Shown piece after piece: positions 8,887-18,413 of a stretch of 64,000 nucleotides of DNA. The notes below the pieces were generated by a model. The model saw only the letters and a program-made list of their open reading frames with translations. It ran no database searches and was not told the DNA's origin. The first letter of the stretch is position 1. Each line of letters starts with the position of its first letter. A program made the position numbers and the translations under genes. The stretch is from assembly GCA_001642945.1 (NCBI GenBank), contig LGRT01000026.1, forward strand, positions 112,393 through 176,392. The letters run 5' to 3'. The DNA is from Rhodobacteraceae bacterium SB2 (GTDB lineage: Bacteria; Pseudomonadota; Alphaproteobacteria; Rhodobacterales; Rhodobacteraceae).

Positions 8887-9283
8887 CAGCGGCCTGCACT
8901 TTCACCCCATCATAGAAGGCACAAATCTTATTCCCGTCAAAATCGCGAATATAAGCATAGCAGATGCTGCTGCCCTCTTCGCGCGGACCAGGGGCGCCCT
9001 CATCGCTGCCGCCGTTTTGTAAACCCAGCCTATGAAACTGCTCAAGCGCTTGCATTGTTGGAGCGGACAGGGCGATCATCGTTCCGTTCCCGGGCGTTGC
9101 CGGGGCTTGATCAAAGGGCCTAGTGACGTAAAATTCAATTGCATCTTTTGCAGCTTTAGGGGCGTAAGCCGCGTAGGTTTCTACACGTTCAACCTGTACC
9201 AATCCAAGCGGAGCCAGAAGAGCATCGTAAAATCTTGCGCCTCGATCCAGATCATTTGTGCCGATCATCACATAGCCAATCAT
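8879..9283 (-). CDS. VOC-superfamily (glyoxalase/dioxygenase-like) protein
   Basis: A 134-residue single-module VOC protein that starts MIGYVMIGTNDLDRGARFYD and ends with the RDFDGNKICAFYDG strand typical of the fold. These proteins bind a divalent metal and catalyse isomerisation, lyase or dioxygenase chemistry, but the reaction is not predictable here. GAGGGA sits about 6 nt before the ATG. It is translationally coupled to the GcvT-like gene and lies 33 bp after the GMC oxidoreductase, so it probably belongs to one minus-strand operon from 10969 downward. Confidence 0.85.
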   Translation of the reverse strand: MIGYVMIGTNDLDRGARFYDALLAPLGLVQVERVETYAAYAPKAAKDAIEFYVTRPFDQAPATPGNGTMIALSAPTMQALEQFHRLGLQNGGSDEGAPGPREEGSSICYAYIRDFDGNKICAFYDGVKVQAADE

Positions 9284-9316
9284 GTCTTCCCTCTTTTTTT
9301 TCGAGTAGCCACTTGC

Positions 9317-10969
9317 TTATGGGCATGGCGCAAACTCTGCATTTTGCCACAGATCCGCATCAATCCGCGGCAAGGGCGCGCGACCCAAAATATCATCGCT
9401 GAGTTTTTCGGCCAGCATGATGGTGGGCGCATTTGTATTCCCGTTGGTTACAAACGGCATGATAGAGGCATCGACCACCCGCAGCCCAGACACACCATGC
9501 ACCCGCCCGCGCGCATCCACTACGGCCCCCTTATCCGTCGCTGCCCCCATCCGGGCCGTGCAGGACAGGTGCCATTGTGTTGTCGCATGAGATGTCAGAA
9601 CCTGATCGAGCTCATCGTCTGAATGGATGTCAGAGCCCGGAAAAATCTCATCCCCTTTAAGATCGGAAAAGGCAGGTTGCTCAACAAGCTCTCGGACCAA
9701 GCGGATACCTTTGCGCATAAGATCTCGGTCGCGCGCGTCTTTGAGATAGTTCACCAAGATGCGCGGCGGATCGCTAGGATCGGAAGAGCGCAGCTCAATT
9801 TTGCCGCGGCTATGCGCCCGCATCAGCCCAACATGAATTTGAAAGGCATGCTCTTGAAGCGGCGCCCATGTTCTATCATCGACCGCAATCGGCGAAATGA
9901 TGATCTGCAAATCCGGATAGTCCACGCCCGGCCCCGAGCGGACACAGCCCAGACCTTCAAACAGGTTAGAGGCGACGATGCCGCCGCGTGTCATCATCCA
10001 TTGAATCCCGGCCCCTAGTTTGGCCAGCGGCTTTGTCTTGGGCCAAAACGAAACGGGCTGCTTGCATTTATACTTCAGCACGAAATCAGGATGATCATTG
10101 AGGTTTTGGCCAACACCTGGAAGATCACTCAGAACGTCCAACCCCATATCTCGAAGATGCCCAGCCGGACCGATACCTGAAAGCATGAGAATCTGCGGCG
10201 ACCCAACGGCGCCCGCGCTCAGAATAATCTCTTTTCGAACATGGGCGCTCCGCAAGATGCCAGCGCCGGTTTTATAGGTCACCGCCACGGCTTTGGTACC
10301 GTCAAAATTAATTTTCTGCACCAGCGCCCGCGTCAGTATGGTCAGGTTTGATCGCTTGCGCACGGGATCAAGATACGCCCTCGCGGTGCTCCAGCGCTCG
10401 CCCTTAAAAACGGTGCGATCCGAGACGCCGAAACCTTCCTGACAATAGCCGCTCACATCGTTTGTTATGGGGTATCCAGCCTCTTGGCCCGCTTTGATAA
10501 AGGCGAGCGTGATTGGATCCTGAGGATCCGCGCGGTGCACGTGAAGCGGACCACCTGCGCCGCGGAACGCATCCCCGCCGCCGCCATAGTTTTCCATGCG
10601 TTTGAAATATGGCAGAACATCTGCGTACCCCCAACCGGGGCATCCGGCCTGCTGCCACCCGTCATAATCCAACGCATGCCCGCGGATGAAGACCATGCCA
10701 TTAATCGATGACGAACCACCAATTGTTTTGCCGCGGTCATGTTGAATAACGCGGCCATCCAACCCGGGCTCAGGCTCACCTTGAAACGCCCAATTATGCG
10801 TTGTGCTGGTCAGGTTTGACAACACGGCCGCCGGCATTTTGAGGGAAAGCGCGCCCGTATCACGGCCGGCCTCAATCAACAAAACCCGATTGCGTGCATC
10901 ACTGCTGAGGTGATTGGCCAAAACACAACCAGCCGATCCTGCCCCTATAATGATGTAATCGAATTCCAT
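9317..10969 (-). CDS. GMC-family FAD oxidoreductase (choline/alcohol dehydrogenase type)
   Basis: A 550-residue flavoprotein with the N-terminal ADP-binding motif YIIIGAGSAGCVLANHL, the GMC signature GKTIGGSSSINGMVFIRGH near residue 80, and the C-terminal histidine/asparagine region TNGNTNAPTIMLAEKL. Family members oxidise primary alcohols such as choline to aldehydes. The BetI-like repressor and betaine-type transporter nearby make an onium alcohol a plausible substrate, but BetA itself is not proven. It is divergent from the enolase-family gene, with a shared candidate operator in between (11057-11073). Confidence 0.9.
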   Translation of the reverse strand: MEFDYIIIGAGSAGCVLANHLSSDARNRVLLIEAGRDTGALSLKMPAAVLSNLTSTTHNWAFQGEPEPGLDGRVIQHDRGKTIGGSSSINGMVFIRGHALDYDGWQQAGCPGWGYADVLPYFKRMENYGGGGDAFRGAGGPLHVHRADPQDPITLAFIKAGQEAGYPITNDVSGYCQEGFGVSDRTVFKGERWSTARAYLDPVRKRSNLTILTRALVQKINFDGTKAVAVTYKTGAGILRSAHVRKEIILSAGAVGSPQILMLSGIGPAGHLRDMGLDVLSDLPGVGQNLNDHPDFVLKYKCKQPVSFWPKTKPLAKLGAGIQWMMTRGGIVASNLFEGLGCVRSGPGVDYPDLQIIISPIAVDDRTWAPLQEHAFQIHVGLMRAHSRGKIELRSSDPSDPPRILVNYLKDARDRDLMRKGIRLVRELVEQPAFSDLKGDEIFPGSDIHSDDELDQVLTSHATTQWHLSCTARMGAATDKGAVVDARGRVHGVSGLRVVDASIMPFVTNGNTNAPTIMLAEKLSDDILGRAPLPRIDADLWQNAEFAPCP

Positions 10970-11056
10970 TTCGACATTCTCCGCAAAATTTCGCCCAATC
11001 CACGCCTTTTTGATTCTTGAATCGCCTGCGTGGGCGTTTAGTTATCTCTTCTTGTA

Positions 11057-11073
11057 TAGATAAACTTACCGTT
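11057..11073. promoter_or_regulatory. candidate operator, copy 1 (BetI-like regulator)
   Basis: TAGATAAACTTACCGTT lies between the divergent GMC oxidoreductase and enolase-family genes. Its reverse complement recurs with one inserted base and one substitution at 14016-14033, before the betaine-type binding-protein gene next to the TetR/BetI gene. TTGACA at 11073-11078 immediately follows and could be a -35 element. A shared site for the regulator at 13240-13923 is the simplest reading. Confidence 0.5.
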
Positions 11074-11129
11074 TGACAATATACTGACCAAAGGTTAGTA
11101 GAAAATTGGAAACTGCGCGGAGACGTAAT

Positions 11130-12329
11130 GTGCAATTAAACTCGGCTTTAGAACGTCTAAAAACCCCAACCGGCCTGAATTTTGGCCAGATTGCGTTGGC
11201 GCGTTTGGAAACTTGGATTACCGCTCCCGAGACGGAAGGCGTTGAATGGGGGCACGTAAAATCTTGCTTGTTCGTTCGCCTTACAACCAAAGACGGACTA
11301 TATGGCTGGGGTGAAGCTTTTGTGCTGCCCTATCGTGAAAAAGCGGTTGCAGAAATCATTCATGCGCTGGGTCGCTCGGGAAGCAAATTAAAATCTATTT
11401 CACCTTGGGCATTTCGTGATCTGGCAAAGCAAGCCGCCGCGCACCATCAGAGCTTAGAGTTTAGCGCCGCGAGTAGCGCGTTGGAAATGGCCTTATGGGA
11501 TATCTTAGGCAAACTTTTGAACGCACCGCTCTGCGACTTATTGGGGGGCAATCACAACCGCGCCATTCCAATCTATGGAAATATCTGGAGCACCACGCAA
11601 TGGGATGTCGCTTCGCTTGAAACGCGCGCAACCGATCTTGTAGCTCAGGGGTATAGGGCAATCAAAATCCACCCCATGTTAAACCACACGGCGCAAGACG
11701 CCGCAAACTGCGTAAACCAGGTGCGCGCCACAATAGGCGATGACATTGCGCTTCTGGTTGATTTGGATTCCCAAAACAATGCCGACGCCGCAATACAAAT
11801 TGCACAGGCAATCGAACCCGCGCACCCCTATTGGTTTGAAGAACCCATCGACGGCAGCGACATCCGGGCCCTTGCTCAGATCCGCAAAGACCAGGCACTA
11901 CGCGTTGTGACGGGTGAAAAACACTGCGGTCTGACACATTTCCGCGCCGTACTGGCTGCAGGTGCTGCCGATATTTTAAACCCTGACATAGCCGCAGTAG
12001 GAGGGATTCTGGACCTGCTTGATATTGCGGAACTGGCCGACCAGCAAGGCGTTCAGGTCTCGCCACATTGCTGGAATTCGATGACTGTTGCGGCTGCGGC
12101 GATGCTCCATGTTTGCGCGTCGATCCCCAACGCTGAAATGGCCGAAATATATCCCGAATATATCCAACATGGCGAAAAATTTGCGTTTACAGCGTTCCTT
12201 CTAGAGGGAGAGTATGCCCATCTTTCAGATAAGCCGGGGATTGGTGTTGACCTTAATGTATCGGCTCTGCACGATCTTTGTGAGCATCATCAATCCACGT
12301 GCCTGAGCCTTGCGGAGGCAACCTGTTGA
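11130..12329 (+). CDS. mandelate racemase/enolase-superfamily enzyme
   Basis: A 399-residue enolase-superfamily protein with capping domain and TIM barrel. Metal ligands are Asp211 in LVDLD, Glu237/238 in WFEEP and Glu263 in TGEKH. The acid-base residues are Lys179 in AIKIHPM and the Asp286-His313 pair (NPDIAAVGG and SPHCWNS). This fits dehydratases or racemases of acid sugars or related hydroxy acids; the substrate is unknown. I chose the GTG at 11130 because GGAG lies 7 nt upstream; an in-frame ATG at 11106 has no such site and lies very close to the putative promoter. The DMT transporter gene overlaps its 3' end. Confidence 0.87.
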   Translation: MQLNSALERLKTPTGLNFGQIALARLETWITAPETEGVEWGHVKSCLFVRLTTKDGLYGWGEAFVLPYREKAVAEIIHALGRSGSKLKSISPWAFRDLAKQAAAHHQSLEFSAASSALEMALWDILGKLLNAPLCDLLGGNHNRAIPIYGNIWSTTQWDVASLETRATDLVAQGYRAIKIHPMLNHTAQDAANCVNQVRATIGDDIALLVDLDSQNNADAAIQIAQAIEPAHPYWFEEPIDGSDIRALAQIRKDQALRVVTGEKHCGLTHFRAVLAAGAADILNPDIAAVGGILDLLDIAELADQQGVQVSPHCWNSMTVAAAAMLHVCASIPNAEMAEIYPEYIQHGEKFAFTAFLLEGEYAHLSDKPGIGVDLNVSALHDLCEHHQSTCLSLAEATC

Positions 12330-13231
12330 ACGCATCTCTTGAAGTCAAAGCGAAACTTGCCTGCCTTTATGCAGGCGCTGTGTGGGGTTTGTTCTGGATT
12401 CCCCTGAGAGCCCTTGAAGAGGCTGGCATTCACGGTCTTTGGATCACCGTTGTCTATTTTCTTATACCGACAATCTGCCTTACCCCCGTTACCCTAACGC
12501 GATGGAAGCATGTCAAAAAGGGCGGGCTTTCATTGCAACTAACAGCAATGTTATCGGGCGGAGCATTGCTGCTTTACTCAACGTCAATCGTATACACCGA
12601 TGTGGTGCGGGCCATGCTGCTGTTTTATCTAACGCCGATATGGGCGACGATATTGGCACGGATCTTTCTAAGCGATGCGATCACCCCAAGCCGCATACTT
12701 GCTATGGCGATGGCCATTCTAGGCATGTTGACCATTTTTGGTCTGGGTGCGCGGTTTCCCATTCCGCAAAATATAGGGGATTGGCTTGGTATTGCCTCGG
12801 GGGTTCTTTGGGCGATAGCGATGGTGCGCCTGCGCATGTCTGAAAGCCATTCAGCCATCGAGTTGACGGCCGGCTTTTTTCAGTGGTCGCTGATCTTTTC
12901 GGCAAGCGCTGCATTTTTACTGGCCCCCGCTTATATCCCAAAAGTTGAGCAGGCTTTACCGGCGCTGCCATTGCTACTGATTTTCATGGCGCTTCTGGTT
13001 TTGCCCGGCACCTATGCCTCGCTTTGGGGGCCAAAATATCTAAGCCCAGGTATTGTTGGCCTATTATTCATGACCGAAATCGTCGTTGGGGCAATTTCGG
13101 TGGCGCTTTTAGCTGGCGAACCCTTTGGCATCCGCGAACTTACGGGAGTTTTGCTTATCGCCGGGGCGAGCATGCTGGAACCACTCTTGGCGCTCCGTCG
13201 CCCACTCAGAAATCTCCATCCAAATGATTAA
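12326..13231 (+). CDS. DMT-superfamily (EamA) transporter
   Basis: A membrane protein of about 301 residues with roughly ten hydrophobic helices in two EamA repeats, the first from about residue 5 to 135 and the second from about 145 to 290. Such proteins export or import small metabolites. I chose the TTG at 12326 since GGAGG is 7 nt upstream and TTGA overlaps the stop of the enolase-family gene; the ATG at 12299 would add nine unrelated residues. Coupling to the enolase-family enzyme suggests transport of its substrate or product. It is convergent with the TetR gene, with 8 bp between them. Confidence 0.87.
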   Translation: MNASLEVKAKLACLYAGAVWGLFWIPLRALEEAGIHGLWITVVYFLIPTICLTPVTLTRWKHVKKGGLSLQLTAMLSGGALLLYSTSIVYTDVVRAMLLFYLTPIWATILARIFLSDAITPSRILAMAMAILGMLTIFGLGARFPIPQNIGDWLGIASGVLWAIAMVRLRMSESHSAIELTAGFFQWSLIFSASAAFLLAPAYIPKVEQALPALPLLLIFMALLVLPGTYASLWGPKYLSPGIVGLLFMTEIVVGAISVALLAGEPFGIRELTGVLLIAGASMLEPLLALRRPLRNLHPND

Positions 13232-13239
13232 ACGGCGCT

Positions 13240-13923
13240 TTAAACTCGCAGAAATTTTTCTTTAAAAGCCTTAGAACCCAACGCAATATCTGCAACTGCC
13301 CTAATCTTCTTGCGGGCCTCTTTATGCTTGGTGGCGCTTATTTCATCCATAGGCAGCATTTTTTCGATCGCAAATTGCATTTCCGATATGGCCATATTGG
13401 TCTCGACAGGGTGCGGCAACAGGCCAGCGCGCACCCAAATGCCATCAATATGGACCCCAAGATGGCGCGCCACCTGCTCGGCCTCCTGTTCTGGCAAAAA
13501 ATGTTTCAACTCATGCATCAAGTTGCTTCTGATGCGTTCATTATTGGCAATCTGAACGCGCTGGCATTCTGTATTATGGGGCACTTCAGAAATCAGAGAC
13601 ACCCAAGCTTGGCACACTTGACGGTTAAAAATAGTTTCAAAAAAATTGGCGACGATAATCGCCCAGAGCCGTTCATACGGGGTTTCAGCATAGCGGTATA
13701 ATTCAACAACGGATCCGCTGAGCAACGTGTTAGATCTTCGAAACACGGCCTCAAGCAAAGCACTTTTATCTTTAAAATGGTGCAGCACCACACCTTTTGA
13801 AACACCCGCAATATCGCCAACTTTTTCCAATGTAGTTTTTCGCAAACCGTATCGAATCACCGCCTCAAAGGCAGCACGAGACAGTTCGACTCGTCTAATA
13901 GCTCGGATGGAACTGGTTCGCAT
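13240..13923 (-). CDS. TetR/AcrR-family repressor, BetI-like
   Basis: A 227-residue regulator. The N-terminal helix-turn-helix covers about residues 18-62, with the recognition region in KVGDIAGVSKGVVLHHF, close to BetI, the choline-responsive repressor of betaine synthesis genes. The C-terminal ligand domain is BetI-like in length. It is divergent from the betaine-type binding-protein gene, and a repeated 17-18 bp element precedes that gene and the GMC/enolase pair. It probably represses both units and responds to choline, betaine or a related onium compound; the inducer is inferred. Confidence 0.85.
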   Translation of the reverse strand: MRTSSIRAIRRVELSRAAFEAVIRYGLRKTTLEKVGDIAGVSKGVVLHHFKDKSALLEAVFRRSNTLLSGSVVELYRYAETPYERLWAIIVANFFETIFNRQVCQAWVSLISEVPHNTECQRVQIANNERIRSNLMHELKHFLPEQEAEQVARHLGVHIDGIWVRAGLLPHPVETNMAISEMQFAIEKMLPMDEISATKHKEARKKIRAVADIALGSKAFKEKFLRV

Positions 13924-14015
13924 ATGGGAGCACCCTCAGAAATCTGCATTGTTTTTATTGACATAGTTTTGCCGAAAAACCTACAAAATACAACCATTGA
14001 CATAAAAAACTTTCT

Positions 14016-14033
14016 AATGGTAAGTTTTATCTA
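14016..14033. promoter_or_regulatory. candidate operator, copy 2 (BetI-like regulator)
   Basis: AATGGTAAGTTTTATCTA lies about 60 bp before the binding-protein gene and 93 bp before the divergent TetR start. Its reverse complement TAGATAAAACTTACCATT matches 11057-11073 except for one inserted A and one A/G difference. Position in the regulator-target intergenic region supports autoregulation. Confidence 0.5.
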
Positions 14034-14094
14034 CAATAAGAAAGAAAAGGGGCGGCCACCAACAGTGGAACGTCGATAATCAAAGGGAGAAACC

Positions 14095-15045
14095 ATGCAA
14101 CAGATTAGTAAAGTAACCAGCGTTCTTGGCTTAGCCATGCTTGGGTTGGCTAGCAGCGCCGCTGCCGATAGCAGCGATCCAATTAAAATCGCCGTCAATG
14201 AATGGACCGGACAGCATGTGTCGGCGCATATCTCGGGCAGCGTTTTGCAAGCTGCAGGATATACTGTCGAATATGTTACCGCAGGCGCGGTGCCGCAATT
14301 TGCCGCCATTGCGCAGGGAAATCTACATCTGCAGCCCGAAACATGGGGCAATAACGTGGGAGACATTTACCCCAATTCTATTGCCAATGGTGATATTGTC
14401 GTCTTGGGCTCAACAGGCCTTGAGCCAACAGAAAGCTGGATGTACCCAAGCTACATGAACGCACAATGCCCCGGTTTACCAGATGTGAGCGCACTGATCG
14501 CCTGCTCGCAACTTTTTGCCGCGGCCGAAACGTTCCCCAAGGGACGTTTAATAACCTATCCTGCCGATTGGGGCACGCGCTCCAAGGATTTGGTCAACAG
14601 CGCGGGCTTACCATTTGAACCGATTGCCGGCGGATCAGAAGGCGCTATGATTGCCGAAATGCAGGCCGCCTATAAGACACAATCCCCCATGTTGGTGATG
14701 TTTTGGGAGCCGCATTGGGTTCACTCAGAAATGGATTTCGACTGGGTTCAATTCCCCGGCTATACCGAGGATTGCGACACCAACCCTGAACCCGGCATTT
14801 ACCCCGACAAAACAGGCGATTGCGGGTTCAAACAGGCCAATATCTCTAAAATCGTGTCGCGTGACTTTGAAACCACCTGGCCCGGAGCCTTCAAAATCAT
14901 AGAAGCCTTGTCCATCGACAACGCTATGCAGAATTCGCTTCTTTTAGAAATCGATTTCAACAAACGTGAACTTGAAGAGGTGATCGCAGAGTGGATGGTG
15001 AACAATGAAGCCACTTGGAAGCCTTGGGTTGCCGCAGGCAGTTGA
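14095..15045 (+). CDS. glycine-betaine-type ABC transporter substrate-binding protein
   Basis: A 316-residue periplasmic protein of the ProX/OpuAC family. It has a signal peptide of about 24 residues ending SSAAA, then IKIAVNEWTGQHVSAHISG and later VMFWEPHWVHSEMDFDWVQF, with the tryptophans that form the aromatic box for quaternary ammonium or sulfonium groups in the family. GGGAG lies ahead of the ATG. It is followed by a strong hairpin and then the ATPase and permease genes, the usual way to express binding protein in excess. Choline, betaine, DMSP or analogues are possible ligands. Confidence 0.92.
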   Translation: MQQISKVTSVLGLAMLGLASSAAADSSDPIKIAVNEWTGQHVSAHISGSVLQAAGYTVEYVTAGAVPQFAAIAQGNLHLQPETWGNNVGDIYPNSIANGDIVVLGSTGLEPTESWMYPSYMNAQCPGLPDVSALIACSQLFAAAETFPKGRLITYPADWGTRSKDLVNSAGLPFEPIAGGSEGAMIAEMQAAYKTQSPMLVMFWEPHWVHSEMDFDWVQFPGYTEDCDTNPEPGIYPDKTGDCGFKQANISKIVSRDFETTWPGAFKIIEALSIDNAMQNSLLLEIDFNKRELEEVIAEWMVNNEATWKPWVAAGS

Positions 15046-15067
15046 TCCTGCTGGCAGTTGAACATTC

Positions 15068-15099
15068 AAACGGGGCGGCCTCATTCCACCGCCCCGTTT
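15068..15099 (+). terminator. hairpin terminator/attenuator after the binding-protein gene
   Basis: A perfect 11-bp stem (AAACGGGGCGG with CCGCCCCGTTT) and a 10-nt loop lie 22 bp after the stop codon. The run of T is short, so termination may be partial, leaving read-through into the ATPase gene. Confidence 0.8.
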
Positions 15100-15199
15100 C
15101 ACAACTTAACCATAACAAAAAGTTCTGATATGATGTGCGGGCCACGTTGAAACAGGCCAGAGGCGCTGGACTGCTCTGGCGCATCTAAAGGGGGGGAGC

Positions 15200-16288
15200 A
15201 TGACACAGAAGAGCGAAGCCACCGTTAAAATCGCCTGTCGCAATGTGTGGAAAATATACGGCAACACTCCCAATTCTTATTTTGATCACCCCACCGGATC
15301 CGCCAGCGACAACATCCCAGAATTGGTTGATAAAATAAGGCAGAACGGCGCAATCCCAGCGGCTGCGGATGTGTCTTTCGACGTGAATGAGGGTGAGATT
15401 TTTGTTATTATGGGTCTGTCCGGTTCTGGTAAATCCACGATGGTGCGCTGCCTGTCGCGCCTTGTCGAGCCGACCCGCGGGGAAATTTTACTCGATGGCG
15501 AAGATCTGCTTAAGAAAAACAAGTCTGAGCTGATCGATATCCGCCGTCACAAAATGGGTATGGTTTTTCAAAGCTTCGGTTTGCTTCCGCATCTATCTGT
15601 GGCAGAAAACATCTCATTCCCTCTTAGCCTGCAAGGCTTGTCGGCCAAAGAGCAGCACGAAAAAACAGCGCGGGTGATTGAGCTGGTTGGGCTGGAAGGG
15701 CGCGAAAAAAGTTTTCCGCGGCAACTCTCCGGGGGACAGCAACAACGGGTGGGGATTGCGCGTTCCTTGGCGGTAGAGCCAGAGCTGTGGTTTCTAGACG
15801 AGCCATTTTCCGCGCTTGATCCGTTAATCCGGCGCCAGATGCAAGATGAATTTCTGCGGATCCAATCCACATTGAAAAAATCCATCGTCTTCATCACGCA
15901 TGATTTCCTGGAGGCGCTGCGCATTGCCGACCGAATGATGATCATGCGCGATGGCATGGTTGTTCAGATCGGCACACCCGCTGAATTGATCATCAATCCG
16001 GCAGATGACTACGTGGCCGAATTCACCAGTGATGTACCTTTGGCGCGCGTGTTGTTGGCGCGCGATGTGATCGACGATACCGCAACGGTGCAAGCGGGCA
16101 TGTTTGAAGTGCAAGAAACGGTTTGCGTTGAAGATCTGCTTTGCCATCTTGCAATTCATCGCGGCGGCGTTGCGGTTGCCCAGAATGGGAACCCCATCGG
16201 CGTTGTTACCCCGACATCGGTGGTATGTGCTTTGTCGAAGGGTTCAGAAGTTAAACCTGATACCACGCGGCAGCAGGAGGCCGGATGA
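15200..16288 (+). CDS. proV: glycine-betaine-type ABC transporter ATPase
   Basis: A 362-residue ATPase of the ProV/OpuAA family with Walker A in GLSGSGKST, the signature LSGGQQQRVGIARSLA, Walker B WFLDEPFSALDP and the H-loop FITHD. The C-terminal extension from about residue 270 resembles a degenerate CBS regulatory region. It energises onium uptake with the downstream permease. GGGGGAG precedes the start by about 4 nt. The stop overlaps the permease start (ATGATG/TGA). The symbol is by family only. Confidence 0.92.
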   Translation: MTQKSEATVKIACRNVWKIYGNTPNSYFDHPTGSASDNIPELVDKIRQNGAIPAAADVSFDVNEGEIFVIMGLSGSGKSTMVRCLSRLVEPTRGEILLDGEDLLKKNKSELIDIRRHKMGMVFQSFGLLPHLSVAENISFPLSLQGLSAKEQHEKTARVIELVGLEGREKSFPRQLSGGQQQRVGIARSLAVEPELWFLDEPFSALDPLIRRQMQDEFLRIQSTLKKSIVFITHDFLEALRIADRMMIMRDGMVVQIGTPAELIINPADDYVAEFTSDVPLARVLLARDVIDDTATVQAGMFEVQETVCVEDLLCHLAIHRGGVAVAQNGNPIGVVTPTSVVCALSKGSEVKPDTTRQQEAG

Positions 16289-18402
16289 TGCGCGCCGACA
16301 CGGATGCCCTCAAACAGTCTCAAAAGCCGGCAGGGCGTTTTTCCTTGCTTCTTTGGTTTGCGATACTGGCTGTGACCTTAGGCTTGTTGGCCCTGCGCGA
16401 CGCGGCCCCATGGCTGATCGTCTTTCCCGACGAATGGGTTATGCCGATCGTATTGGTTTTAAACACCATGATGACCTGGGTCGTAGAGGCAACAGGGGCA
16501 TTTTTTCGTACAGTTTCTATGGGCCTTGACGTGCCTATGGATGCGGTGCGCAGCCTTTTAACCTGGCTGCCCTGGTCCGTCTCAGTGTTTATATTGGTGA
16601 GTATTGCTTATGCGGCATCAGGGTGGAAGCTTGCCGTTTTTACGGCTTTTTCTGTCAGTTACATGCTGATTGTGGGGCTTTGGATTGAGTCGATGAATTC
16701 GCTCGCTTTGGTGGTGGTATCGGTGCCGCTGGCCGTGTTGATTGGGTTTGCCATCGGAACCTTAGGGTTTTTCTATCCGCGCGCGGAACGTGCCATCATG
16801 GTCACCTTAGATGCGCTACAAACTATTCCAGCCTTTGCCTATTTGCTTCCTATCCTGCTGCTATTTGGCTTTGGCGTCGTGGTGGGGCTGATTGCGGGCA
16901 TCTTATATGCCTTCCCTCCGATGGTACGCAACACGCTGCTTGGTCTACGCCGCGTTGCGCCGGAAGTGATCGAATCTGGTTTGATGTCGGGGGCCACGGC
17001 GACCCAATTGTTCTTTCGGGTGCGCGTGCCAAGCGCAGCAAGACAAATTATGTTAGGGATTAACCAGACCACGATGGCGGCGTTTTCAATGGTGATCATT
17101 GCGTCAATTATTGGTGGGGCCTCCGATATTGGCTGGGAAGTTTTATCGGCGATGCGCAAGGCACGCTTTGGTGAAAGCTTGGTGGCAGGCGTGGTGATTG
17201 CCTTAATGGCCATGGTTATGGATCGCATAACGGCGGGGTTTGCAAACCGAAAACCAAAGGAAACGAACCTTGTGTCCGAACCGTTTTACTGGCGTCACCA
17301 ATTTACTTTAACCGCCGTTACGGGCGCCTTATGCCTTTATTTTATTAGCCTTATTTTGCCACCACTTCAAACCTACCCAAAGTCTTGGGTCTACGACCCT
17401 TCTGGCCCTTTAAACAACGCGATCGATTATATCATCATTGAATATGCAGCCTGGATTGCGCTGATTAAAACTTGGGCGTTCTTTTACCTAATGCTTCCAA
17501 TCAAAATGGGTTTAGAGCAGGTGATTTCGCCCTTTTCTTGGGGGTTCACATTTACCCCCGCATTGAAGGCCGGTTATGCTTTGACGGCACTGGCATTGAT
17601 GGCGCTTGCAGGGCTGCGAAGACGGCAGAGACTTGCGGTGGTGATTGGATTGCTGGCGATTATGCTGTTTTTTGGATTGACCCGCATGCCATGGCCTGCG
17701 CTCTGGTTGATTATGGCTTTTGTTTGCTGGCAATTATCTGGTCCAAAGCTGGCTTTGTCCGTTTTAATCGGGCTCGCCTATCTGTTACTGTCAGGCATCT
17801 GGCCGCAGACCTTACTGAGTGTTTATCTCTGCGGCATTGGCGTCGTTTTGTCATTCACCCTTGGCTCTGCACTGGGCATTTTGGCCTCTGAATTCAAATC
17901 TGTTTCGCGGGTTTTGCAGCCCATTAATGACACGCTGCAAACCATGCCACTCTTTGTGCTGCTGATCCCTTTTGTAATGATCTTCAAAATTGGCGAGTTC
18001 ACAGCCCTCCTGGCCGTGATGGCTTATGCCATGGTCCCTGCAATCCGGTATTCTGAGCATGGATTGCGAAGCGTACCGCATGAGGTGATTGAAGCGGCCA
18101 CTTGTATGGGCTGCACCCGTTGGCAATTATTGTGGCGGGTAAAGATTCCCTTGGCTCTTCCCGAAATGATGTTGGGCCTTAATCAGACAATCATGTTCGG
18201 GATTTCTATGCTGGTTATCGCGGCCCTAGTGGGCACCAGCGGCTTGGGGCAACAAGTCTATATCGGGCTGGGAGATGGTGATTTTGGCGTTGGTATGACC
18301 GCCGGGATTGGCATGGCGATTATCGCAATCATCGCAGACCGAATGACCGCTGCCTGGAGCGTCAAGCTGCAGGAACGCTACACATCAAACCCAGCCAGCT
18401 GA
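16285..18402 (+). CDS. proW: double-length betaine-type ABC transporter permease (two fused ProW-like domains)
   Basis: A 705-residue inner-membrane permease about twice the usual ProW length. Two BPD-transp-1 domains occur in tandem. The first, about residues 130-325, has the EAA loop region RRVAPEVIESGLMSGATATQ. The second, about 520-700, has RSVPHEVIEAATCMGCTRWQ. Each ends in the same DRMTA-like helix. A single polypeptide could therefore supply both halves of the channel. The gene overlaps the ATPase gene and is followed 11 bp later by the molybdoenzyme, so transport and catabolism appear to be in one transcript. Confidence 0.92.
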   Translation: MMRADTDALKQSQKPAGRFSLLLWFAILAVTLGLLALRDAAPWLIVFPDEWVMPIVLVLNTMMTWVVEATGAFFRTVSMGLDVPMDAVRSLLTWLPWSVSVFILVSIAYAASGWKLAVFTAFSVSYMLIVGLWIESMNSLALVVVSVPLAVLIGFAIGTLGFFYPRAERAIMVTLDALQTIPAFAYLLPILLLFGFGVVVGLIAGILYAFPPMVRNTLLGLRRVAPEVIESGLMSGATATQLFFRVRVPSAARQIMLGINQTTMAAFSMVIIASIIGGASDIGWEVLSAMRKARFGESLVAGVVIALMAMVMDRITAGFANRKPKETNLVSEPFYWRHQFTLTAVTGALCLYFISLILPPLQTYPKSWVYDPSGPLNNAIDYIIIEYAAWIALIKTWAFFYLMLPIKMGLEQVISPFSWGFTFTPALKAGYALTALALMALAGLRRRQRLAVVIGLLAIMLFFGLTRMPWPALWLIMAFVCWQLSGPKLALSVLIGLAYLLLSGIWPQTLLSVYLCGIGVVLSFTLGSALGILASEFKSVSRVLQPINDTLQTMPLFVLLIPFVMIFKIGEFTALLAVMAYAMVPAIRYSEHGLRSVPHEVIEAATCMGCTRWQLLWRVKIPLALPEMMLGLNQTIMFGISMLVIAALVGTSGLGQQVYIGLGDGDFGVGMTAGIGMAIIAIIADRMTAAWSVKLQERYTSNPAS

Positions 18403-18413
18403 AGGTTAGCGCT

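Noticed and set aside
9032..9622. 196-codon plus-strand frame opposite the VOC and GMC genes
   Set aside because: It is antisense to two well-supported genes and its translation has no domain.
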